Assembly (NCBI GenBank): GCA_031273645.1 | Contig: JAISRM010000104.1 | Coordinates: forward strand, 1-8,066 | Reading direction: 5' to 3' | DNA: 8,066 bases | DNA from: Endomicrobium sp. | GTDB taxonomy: Bacteria; Elusimicrobiota; Endomicrobiia; Endomicrobiales; Endomicrobiaceae | Shown here: piece after piece, positions 1 through 6,400 of the stretch | How positions within the stretch are numbered: position 1 is the first letter of the stretch | Layout: every line of letters begins with the position of its first letter | Notes under the pieces: generated by a model | What the model was told of the DNA's origin: nothing | Databases searched by the model: none | The model's input: only the letters and a program-made list of their open reading frames with translations | Made by a program: the position numbers and the translations under genes

Positions 1-6
1 TAAACA

Positions 7-80
7 TGGATTCCCACCCGATAAAAACACTCGAGTGCAGGCTGCTAAGGAAGAACAAATATTAAAAACGCGGGAATGAC
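7..80. repeat. possible dispersed intergenic repeat with split arms
   Basis: The left arm TGGATTCCCACCCG (7-20) and the right arm CGCGGGAATGAC (69-80) have an inverted core ATTCCC/GGGAAT. This is the same general design as short intergenic repeats of the type ATTCCC-N-GGGAAT. Here about 56 bases of unrelated sequence, including the palindrome CACTCGAGTG, lie between the arms instead of the usual few. It could be a repeat interrupted by an insertion, or a chance pairing. Only one copy is in the window, so its repetitive nature is inferred. Confidence 0.25.
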
Positions 81-123
81 AAAAACAAATAAAACAGGCG
101 CAGCCTGCAGGCGAAGCCTGCTG
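78..123 (-). terminator. double-hairpin intrinsic terminator of the minus-strand operon
   Basis: Read on the minus strand just after the stop at 127-129, the sequence gives GCAGGC-TTC-GCCTGC followed at once by CAGGC-TGC-GCCTG and then TTTTATTTGTTTTT. On the plus strand these are two tandem 13-bp self-complementary units, CAGGCGCAGCCTG (95-107) and CAGGCGAAGCCTG (108-120), differing at one base. A GC stem directly followed by a U-rich run is the standard rho-independent design. Its position right after the DUF5672 gene indicates that this gene ends the operon. Confidence 0.75.
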
Positions 124-126
124 TAC

Positions 127-861
127 TTAAAACTGTCGAAGGCGGCGGCTGGACAAATTGTATTTGTCTTTGCGTTTAAACGGTAAAAGAGCGCTTAATT
201 TTTCTATGCCGAACCTTTTATTGTTTTTATTTGCTCCGAAATATCCGTGAAACATAAACGGTTTTATTGCGCTGATTTCAGAAATGTTAGCTTCATGAGA
301 AAAATATTTTGCAACGTCAAGCGGCGCAAACTTTAATCCGTATCTTTCAAAAATATGCCTGTTTTTAACGCATATAAACAAATCGTCATTGTAAAGCCCG
401 TTATACGCCGGCTCAAAAGGCATATTGATTTCAGACGGCAGCGTCAAAAGTTTTTTAGAACGCAGAGCGGCTCCGTTTCCCACTCTTACGATATTTCCGT
501 CGATGTCGGTCAGCTTTTTATTTCTCGGCCACGGCGCGCCTATATAATCGTAATTTAAAAATTCCGCGCGCCACATGTCGGGATTTATCACGTACCCGTC
601 GTGATGAATAATTAAAACAAACTCGGTTTGCACGTATTTATGCAAATCATAAATGAGCTTATAACTGAACTCGTCTATCGTTTTATTTTTTGAAGTCCGT
701 TCAAAACGTATGTCTTTTGGCAAATAAAAAGGCTTCTTATGGCTTAGAAAAACAGAGTCGCCGAACTTAACCTGTTTCATGCTGTATTTTAAAGCCTGAA
801 CAGTTTCATATACGCGCGCGCAGGCCAAAGCCGCAATGGTAACGTTTGAAAGATTTAACAT
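127..861 (-). CDS. DUF5672 family protein, putative glycosyltransferase
   Basis: This is a 244-residue soluble protein without a signal peptide or membrane segment. The core reads HHDGYVINP (86-94), then YDYIGAPWP (104-112), then VGNGAALRS (127-135), followed by NDDLFIC (158-164), FSHE and PFMFHG near the C-terminus. This series matches what I know of DUF5672, a family found in glycan loci and thought to be glycosyltransferase-like. Asp88 would correspond to the metal or nucleotide-sugar binding acid and Asp159/Asp160 to the later acidic motif; these roles are inferred. The C-terminal 20 residues are strongly basic, which could favour membrane association. It starts 10 bp after the ketosynthase stop and ends just before a terminator, so it is the last gene of the operon. 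No clear Shine-Dalgarno sequence precedes the ATG. Donor and acceptor sugars cannot be told from the sequence. Confidence 0.8.
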   Translation of the reverse strand: MLNLSNVTIAALACARVYETVQALKYSMKQVKFGDSVFLSHKKPFYLPKDIRFERTSKNKTIDEFSYKLIYDLHKYVQTEFVLIIHHDGYVINPDMWRAEFLNYDYIGAPWPRNKKLTDIDGNIVRVGNGAALRSKKLLTLPSEINMPFEPAYNGLYNDDLFICVKNRHIFERYGLKFAPLDVAKYFSHEANISEISAIKPFMFHGYFGANKNNKRFGIEKLSALLPFKRKDKYNLSSRRLRQF

Positions 862-871
862 AATTTTTATA

Positions 872-2026
872 TCACAATAAACTTTTTTTTAAATAAACGG
901 CGGCGCCCTGTCCTCCAAAACCAAAAGATAAAGACAATGCGGAATTTACGGCGGCATCCGTTTTTTTATTAACGGCATAATTTAACCCGAAAGGAATATC
1001 GGTCTCTTTAAAATTCAGCGTGGGCGCAACTACGGAATTATTAATTGCAAGAATTGAAAACGCCGCTCCAAGCATTCCGGAAACTCCAAGCAAATGTCCC
1101 GTAGCGGCTTTTGTAGAAGAAACAAAAGGCAATGCCGGATTATTTCCTGCGCCGTCGGCGGCGCAGACATTTTTAATCGCTTTGCTTTCATAATAATCGT
1201 TTAGTTTTGTGCCTGCGCCGTGCGCGTGTATAAAATCGGCAGCATTTCCGTTAAGCGCGCGCTTTATTATTTGCTCCATTCCTTTTGAAGAACTTACGCT
1301 TACCGGATTATCTGTATAAATTCCGCAGGATACGCCCGCAATTTCTCCGTAAATCTTTGCCGCGCGCAAAACGGCTTTCTGCATATTTTCAATAAGCAAA
1401 AAAACCGCGCCTTCTCCTATTGCAAAACCGTCCCTGTCTTTATCAAAAGGACAATGCCCTTTTTTTGAAAGAACGCCCATCTTTTTAAAAGCCGCCATAT
1501 ATAAAGGATGTATTGAAGTTTCCGCGCAGCCGCATAAAACTGTGTCGCAGAGTTCGTCTGCTATTAAGTTGCAGGCTTTAATAATTGCTAACGCTCCGGT
1601 AGCGCAAGCTGCAGAGATGGATCTTGTTTCAGAAAAAGCTTGTCCGCGCGCTCTTAAAACTCTTCTTAACTGCTGCGTCAGAGAATTTTCAAAATTAAAA
1701 TTTCTGTTAAACAAATTTAACTTGCTCTCTCCGCAAACTAACCCGCAGTTAATATCGGAAACCAAAGATTTGGAAGATTCTTTGCCGCCTTCTGCGCCGC
1801 AAAGCGCTTCTTGGGCTGCAATAAAAGCCATCGCAAGACTTCTTGTATTATCCGGCATATCAAAACCTTGCGCTCTTGCAATAAAGGCTTCATAAATTTT
1901 ATCGTAACGGACGGCGCTTTCGCCGTTTATTAAACGTTTCCAGTTTATTTCTTTTCCGACGCCCAAAGGCGAAACAATGCCGATGCCCGTTACGGCAAAC
2001 CTGATTTTATTTTTTTCATTCATCAT
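872..2026 (-). CDS. beta-ketoacyl-ACP synthase, FabF-like (KAS I/II family)
   Basis: This protein of 384 residues would condense malonyl-ACP with an acyl-ACP in the cytoplasm. The N-terminus has the family signature VTGIGIVSPLG (12-22). The catalytic Cys141 lies in SAACATGA, His269 in HAHGAGT, and Lys306/His311 in STKAATGHLLG, so the Cys-His-His triad is intact. PFDKDRDGFAIGEGA (193-207) and the C-terminal FGFGGQG are also typical. It is shorter than ordinary FabF (about 410 residues). The loss is mainly before Cys141, where the usual Pro- and Asn-rich stretch ahead of the active site is replaced by an unrelated basic segment (about 105-133). FGFGGQG also lacks the usual Asn of FGFGGTN. These features suggest a specialised ketosynthase rather than the housekeeping enzyme. 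It sits 57 bp after the reductase gene. Met1 and Met2 are both ATG and either could be used; no good Shine-Dalgarno sequence precedes them. Confidence 0.9.
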   Translation of the reverse strand: MMNEKNKIRFAVTGIGIVSPLGVGKEINWKRLINGESAVRYDKIYEAFIARAQGFDMPDNTRSLAMAFIAAQEALCGAEGGKESSKSLVSDINCGLVCGESKLNLFNRNFNFENSLTQQLRRVLRARGQAFSETRSISAACATGALAIIKACNLIADELCDTVLCGCAETSIHPLYMAAFKKMGVLSKKGHCPFDKDRDGFAIGEGAVFLLIENMQKAVLRAAKIYGEIAGVSCGIYTDNPVSVSSSKGMEQIIKRALNGNAADFIHAHGAGTKLNDYYESKAIKNVCAADGAGNNPALPFVSSTKAATGHLLGVSGMLGAAFSILAINNSVVAPTLNFKETDIPFGLNYAVNKKTDAAVNSALSLSFGFGGQGAAVYLKKSLL

Positions 2027-2083
2027 ATAGCTTTGCGCCGGATGCGTATTGCGGCGGCGGTTTAAAAATTTTTCAGCTCTTTT

Positions 2084-2785
2084 TCAGATTATTCTTGAAT
2101 CAATATTAAATATTTGTCCCGAGACGGTTTTAAATCCGGCAAGCATTAAAACAAATTCTATAAATTCTTTCATATCCGTCGTAGTATTTAAAACGCTTTC
2201 GAGTTTTCTTTCTTCTATGTATTTTTCTCCGGCCGATGCTCCCAGCGAAGTTAAATGAAAACCCGGAAGAACGGCGTTTACCGCAATGCCGAAGCGGCCG
2301 CCTTCTCTTGCGGCCGTTTTTGTAAGCGCGATCACTGCGGCTTTTGAAGCCGAATAACTTGCCGCGCCGGCATAAGATTTGTACGCCGAAATAGAAGACA
2401 CATTGATTATGCTACCGCCTTTTTGTTTCATCATAACGTCAAACGCTTTTTTGATAACATAAAATGTTGCGTTCAAATTTGTTTGTATGACATCCGCCCA
2501 GTTGTCCGGAGTTTCCTTAAAAATTATTTTGTTTTTGCCGATAGAGGCGTTGTTTATAAGACAATCTATTTTTCCAAAAGTTTTTTGCGCCGTTTCTACA
2601 AAGGTTTCCGCTTCTTCATGTTTTGAAATATCGCATTGAACAAACTTCAAACCGGATATTTCAAAATCCGGCTTATTAGTTTTGTAACATCCAAAAACGT
2701 TCCAGCCCGCGTTTGAAAAAGCCAAAGCAAGCTCTTTGCCTATTCCTCTTGAAATTCCGGTAATTAAAACAGTTTTTTTTTGCAT
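2084..2785 (-). CDS. short-chain dehydrogenase/reductase, FabG-like 3-oxoacyl-ACP reductase
   Basis: This is a 233-residue classical SDR with a Rossmann fold. The cofactor motif TGISRGIG is at 9-16, with Asp51 in CDIS and NNAS at 78-81. The catalytic set is Asn103, Ser131, Tyr144 and Lys148 (SYSASK), followed by PGF at 174-176. The C-terminal SGQIFNIDSRII matches the end of FabG-type enzymes, although their usual GG after NVD is replaced by SR. The Arg at position 13 in the glycine loop suggests NADPH use (inferred). Placed directly upstream of a ketosynthase, it most likely reduces the beta-ketoacyl-ACP that enzyme makes. It is the first gene of the operon and lies about 37 bp from a predicted start site. 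The bases before its ATG are A-rich with no recognisable Shine-Dalgarno sequence. A different SDR substrate cannot be excluded. Confidence 0.88.
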   Translation of the reverse strand: MQKKTVLITGISRGIGKELALAFSNAGWNVFGCYKTNKPDFEISGLKFVQCDISKHEEAETFVETAQKTFGKIDCLINNASIGKNKIIFKETPDNWADVIQTNLNATFYVIKKAFDVMMKQKGGSIINVSSISAYKSYAGAASYSASKAAVIALTKTAAREGGRFGIAVNAVLPGFHLTSLGASAGEKYIEERKLESVLNTTTDMKEFIEFVLMLAGFKTVSGQIFNIDSRII

Positions 2786-2828
2786 AATTATTTTTTTATG
2801 GGATAACCGCCCGTTTAGTTTACTTAAA

Positions 2829-2857
2829 AATATACTAAAAACCTCGTTTATTTACAA
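2829..2857 (-). promoter_or_regulatory. predicted sigma70-like promoter of the reductase/ketosynthase operon
   Basis: On the minus strand a -35 box TTGTAA (2857-2852) is followed after 17 bases by a -10 box TATATT (2834-2829). Spacing is ideal and each box keeps most consensus bases. The start site would fall near 2822, giving a leader of about 37 bases before the ATG at 2785. This is predicted by eye only; the region is AT-rich, so alternative boxes exist. Confidence 0.5.
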
Positions 2858-2864
2858 TTTTACG

Positions 2865-2892
2865 TTGCAAAATGAAAATTCTTAGCTATAAT
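2865..2892 (+). promoter_or_regulatory. predicted sigma70-like promoter of the 168-residue protein gene
   Basis: A -35 box TTGCAA (2865-2870) and a perfect -10 box TATAAT (2887-2892) are separated by 16 bases. Further TATAAT copies lie at 2893-2898 and 2901-2906, so the exact -10 is uncertain. The predicted leader is under 30 bases. The -35 box lies only 7 bases from the -35 of the opposing promoter, so RNA polymerase bound at one could interfere with the other. Confidence 0.55.
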
Positions 2893-2906
2893 TATAATAT
2901 TATAAT
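2891..2906. promoter_or_regulatory. perfect 16-bp AT palindrome at the start-site region, possible operator
   Basis: ATTATAATATTATAAT is identical to its own reverse complement. It overlaps the last base pairs of the predicted plus-strand -10 box and covers the predicted start site, a classic repressor position. It is also compatible with a cluster of overlapping -10 elements read in both directions, since TATAAT appears twice on each strand within it. No regulator gene is in the window to pair with it. Confidence 0.35.
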
Positions 2907-2910
2907 ATAA

Positions 2911-2919
2911 AAAAGGCGG
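2911..2919 (+). promoter_or_regulatory. ribosome binding site deciding a GTG start at 2927
   Basis: AAAAGGCGG lies 7 bases before the GTG at 2927. There is no ATG upstream in the same frame with better support, and the resulting N-terminus is a hydrophobic segment preceded by a few charged residues, as expected for a membrane or exported protein. The GTG is therefore the best start. Confidence 0.5.
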
Positions 2920-2926
2920 CATTAAG

Positions 2927-3433
2927 GTGAACATTAAATTGGGCGAAATTAAATTAACGGCGATTCTTGTTTTTACGAGCATTATTCTTAATGCCGCGTC
3001 TTTTCTTTTTACTTTAAATATTTGCGATGTTTATTTAAATTCCGGAATTTCAAAATCGTTAAACGCCGCTATGACCGCAGGAAATCCTCTAAATGTAATA
3101 AACGATTTAATGAAAAACGAACAATCCGGCAAAACGGCAAAAGATTCCCCCGCAAAAAAAGACGCCGAAAATTCTAAAGACAAAGCTTTCTATTCTTACG
3201 ACGCAGTTTTAGCGCCTGCCATAAATTTCAAAATACAATTTTTGCCTTACTTTTGCGCTTTATCGGGCGCAAATACGCAAATAGCGTTTGCGCAAAGTGC
3301 GCGCGGGCTAACGCCGTTTGATCACACAGGATCACTATGCCTTTTTGCGTTTTTACTTATGTATTTAGCTATTCTAAGGGATTCTTGGACTGTTAATAAA
3401 ATATCATTTATAAACAAAAATGCAGCTGCATAA
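2927..3433 (+). CDS. hypothetical membrane protein of 168 residues, GTG start
   Basis: I do not recognise this protein. It begins with a short charged stretch and a hydrophobic segment at about 8-30 that could be an uncleaved signal anchor. A polar, Lys/Asp/Ser-rich low-complexity stretch spans about 63-88 and resembles a flexible linker. A mixed region with two cysteines follows, then a second hydrophobic segment at about 136-150, with RDSW just behind it. Two membrane passes with an exposed middle loop are the likely layout. The last codons (KNAAA) are part of the terminator hairpin, so the tail may be shaped by RNA structure more than by protein function. It is the first gene after a divergent promoter and lies 36 bp before the giant gene on the same strand. 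A shared role with that exported protein is possible but unproven. Confidence 0.7.
   Translation: MNIKLGEIKLTAILVFTSIILNAASFLFTLNICDVYLNSGISKSLNAAMTAGNPLNVINDLMKNEQSGKTAKDSPAKKDAENSKDKAFYSYDAVLAPAINFKIQFLPYFCALSGANTQIAFAQSARGLTPFDHTGSLCLFAFLLMYLAILRDSWTVNKISFINKNAAA
3385..3414 (+). promoter_or_regulatory. weak candidate promoter for the giant gene
   Basis: Inside the 3' end of the preceding gene, TTGGAC (3385-3390) and TATAAA (3409-3414) are separated by 18 bases. The -10 is good, the -35 matches consensus at only three positions. Transcription would begin near 3421, inside the left arm of the terminator hairpin, so the transcript would keep only a shortened stem and could escape termination. 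This is a by-eye guess. Confidence 0.25.
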
Positions 3434-3457
3434 CAATTGCGGCTGCATTTTTTATTT
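3416..3457 (+). terminator. intrinsic terminator enclosing the stop codon of the upstream gene
   Basis: AAAAATGCAGC (3416-3426) pairs perfectly over 11 bp with GCTGCATTTTT (3442-3452), with a 15-base loop that contains the TAA stop at 3431-3433. The descending arm runs into TTTTTTATTT. The stem starts within the last five codons of the 168-residue protein, so a ribosome finishing that gene would cover the left arm and could hinder hairpin formation. The tract ends only 12 bases before the next start codon. Confidence 0.75.
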
Positions 3458-3464
3458 AAAGAGG
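3458..3464 (+). promoter_or_regulatory. ribosome binding site of the giant gene
   Basis: AAAGAGG lies 5 bases before the ATG at 3470 and is a good Shine-Dalgarno match. It supports this start, as does the signal peptide that follows directly. It contrasts with the three minus-strand genes, none of which shows a clear Shine-Dalgarno sequence. Confidence 0.6.
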
Positions 3465-3469
3465 CTTTT

Positions 3470-6400
3470 ATGAAAAAAGCGATTGCAAGTTTGACCGCCT
3501 TAATTTTTATGCACTCCGTTATAAGCCAGTCTGTTTTTGCGGCTATGCCTCAAACGCAGAGCTTGCCGTCGCCTAAAATTTTAAGCGTAGGCGAGCCGGT
3601 TATTTCGTATTCTTTCGGAAAGATCAACGCGGGGTCGGTTTTTGGAGATCCGGCTTTGCAAAAAAGGATCATCGTAAATATTCAAGACCTGCACTGCAAT
3701 CCGCAAGTTCAAAGAAATATAGCCGAAATTCTTAAAGGACTTCAAGAAAAATACGGATTAAACGCAATTTATGCCGAAGGCGCATATTCCGACATTAACA
3801 CAGCATGGTTAAAAGATATAGACAAAGACAAACAGCCCGCGCTTCTTGACGCTCTTTTAAATTCCGGAAGACTTTCGGCAAGCGAATATTACTGCGCTCT
3901 ATCTGAAAATCAAACGATCAAAGGTTTAGAAGACGCGCAAATTCACAGTTCAAATTTAATAAAGTTCGGGAATATTTTAGAAAAGCAGAGCTATTATAAA
4001 GAGCAGATACTTTTGCTTGATAATGAGCTGAAGCTGATCAAAAACAAATATTTTAATTTTGACAACAAACGTTTTAATCTGCTTTTAGAACATTACAAAA
4101 ACGGAAAAATTACGCCGGCAAAATATTATTCTACTCTCATAAAATATATAGACAAAGCAAATAAAGGTCAAGACAGATACGATTCTCTATATTACATAAA
4201 TTTAGACGCTTACCCTAACGTTAAACGCTATATCGTCATAAACAATATGGCAAAACTGCTTAATTACAAACAAATAACAAAACAGCTGCGCCGTTTTATC
4301 GACGAACTTAAATCAAAGCTGCCGTATTCCGCATATGTTGATTTGACCGCTAAGACAAAAAATTTTACAAACCTCAGCGATCTCTATCTTTATATTCCGG
4401 CGCTGTTAAAAGATTACAATATCGTTCTTGACGATTCTCAATCCGATTTAAAATTATTTTTTGATTATGCGCAAAAAGAAAAAGATTTTAATCCTTTAGA
4501 TTTGGTCAAAGAAGAAAAACGTCTTATTGAAAAAATCCGCTTAGGACTGTCAAAAGACAAAAGCGAACTTGAAATTTCTTTTGCCGCAGACTTTTACGGA
4601 TATTTTAAAGATTATCTGTCGGCGTCAATCGCTTCCGACGATTACGCGTATTTTAAAGAATATTTCGGCAAATTTAAATCCGTGTGGGAAAAATACGTTT
4701 ACGAAAGCGTTTTAAGCGGTTTAGAGAGCGATTTTATTGAAATAAGCGGATTTTACGATACGAACTTTAAAAGGGACGAGGTTTTTTCAAATAAGCTTTT
4801 GCTCGATAAAAATCAAACCGCGCAAAAAACGGACGTCTCTGATTTAAGCGCCGCCGAACTTGCAAATATATTAAAAAATGCAAGCGTTACGGCGGTAATA
4901 ACCGGCGGATTTCACAGCGAAGGGCTGCAAAACGCCTGCGAGAACAACAATGTTTCATACATAACAATCACGCCCGCCATTGCCGATCTGGGCAATTCAA
5001 ACGAAGTTTATACCAAACTTGCAAAACAGCAGGCAAAACTTCTGGCGGATAATTTAACTGCCGCCGACATCCCCGCGCCGCAGACAACGCCGCAGCGGCA
5101 ATCCGGTCTAACGGCGTCTCAAAACGCCATTTCTCTTGCGCTTGGCTCAAATAATGCAAAAATTAAATTTAACAATAATGTTGCAGACGTAGAATTTAAC
5201 GGAGAAACTCTAAAGCTGCAATGGGACGGCAAAAACTTCAGCTTAATAGAAAACGGCGCGATTTCGCAAGAAAGTAAAATATTTTCTTCCGACGTCAAAA
5301 AACAAATTTTGTCAAACTTAAAAAATTTAACGCAATTAGGCAATCCCTCGGCGCTTATCAGTTCGCAGCTTGTATTTTCTTTAGTTAAAGCCTTTTCATC
5401 ATTTGGAGCAAACTCCGGCTTTTTGTCCGGAAACGGACTGATTTGGGAAATAGCCTCTAACGGGCAGCTCATAGAATCTATAAAAAAAGAAAACATAAAT
5501 TTAAACGAACTCTCGTCTTTCCCCGACACCCTCCAAAAATACATCGCCCTGCACACGTCAAAAAAAGAACAGGGAGATCCCTTAAACAACGCGATTCTCA
5601 ATTTAATACTAAACAACAAAACGACAAACGATTTATTATTAGATTTGCTAAAAACCTTAAAAATATATCAACCGGAATCCCCCGCCGCCATTGAACAGCC
5701 TGCGGAAGCCGACGCTGAGGAAACTTATGAGGATAAAATTGAAACAATAAATAAACAATTGGAAAAATTAATCAATGATGTGGCGTCTATAACCGATATT
5801 CGCGATACAAAACTCGCTAAGTTAAGCAGAGGCTTTATAGTGAATTTAAATATGTATATAAGGTATAAAAACAACTATGCCAAAGATGATATTAATAAAA
5901 AAATTAATGAAATAAATGCCAAATTAAAAGAACGGCATGCTCCTATCATATTAAAATCTGTCTTTTCTCAGTCAAGCATCCGCAACTGCGTTTATTTCAA
6001 AGATTCAAAACAATTAATAACTTTTCAATCTATCGGTTTTGACGGCGAACTCATGCCCGACGCTGAACCGCTTGAAAAACGAATAAAAAATTACGACGCT
6101 TTTTCTAAAGAAGAGTTTGTGAGAGTTTTTGAAACCAATGTAAGCGTTTTGACAGACATAAAACAAATTATTAAAAATAACGATGTATCCTCTGCAATAC
6201 GGCTGTTAAGCTTTTCCGACAATATAAATGTGTCTTTTTATCTGTTTTCCCATTTTATTGACAATACTCAATTTTTAGAGCGCGTTTTGCAAAACGACTC
6301 TATAGCAATTGAAATAAAATTATACGCTTATGCAAAAGCAAAATCATTGGAAATGAATATTTCAAACGTCATAACCCGCAAACTGCAAATTCAATCCGAA

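Larger units (their letters stand above)
1..126. other. intergenic region at left edge, no gene seen
   Basis: No convincing coding frame is visible. The stretch holds separated inverted arms GATTCCC (9-15) and GGGAAT (72-77), a perfect 10-bp palindrome CACTCGAGTG at 28-37, and the terminator hairpins of the minus-strand operon at 95-123. The ATTCCC/GGGAAT arms resemble the ends of dispersed intergenic repeats common in bacteria, but a second copy is not present in this window. Whatever lies to the left of base 1 cannot be judged. Confidence 0.5.

Noticed and set aside
1542..1895. Open frame of 117 codons on the plus strand within the ketosynthase gene
   Set aside because: It is antisense to a well-supported gene, has no ribosome binding site and shows no recognisable motif. 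The same holds for the plus-strand frames at 355-558, 2049-2258 and 2423-2626.
872..2785. Housekeeping fatty-acid synthesis cluster
   Set aside because: The usual fabD, acpP and fabH neighbours are absent, the ketosynthase is short and remodelled, and the unit ends with a DUF5672 gene and a terminator.
5119..5619. Minus-strand open frame of 166 codons inside the giant gene
   Set aside because: It lies antisense to the continuous giant frame, is rich in Phe, Ser and Leu as expected for a reverse reading of Lys/Glu/Asn-rich coding sequence, and has no initiation signal. Minus-strand frames at 4968-5159, 7189-7410, 7344-7547 and 7618-7824 were rejected for the same reason.
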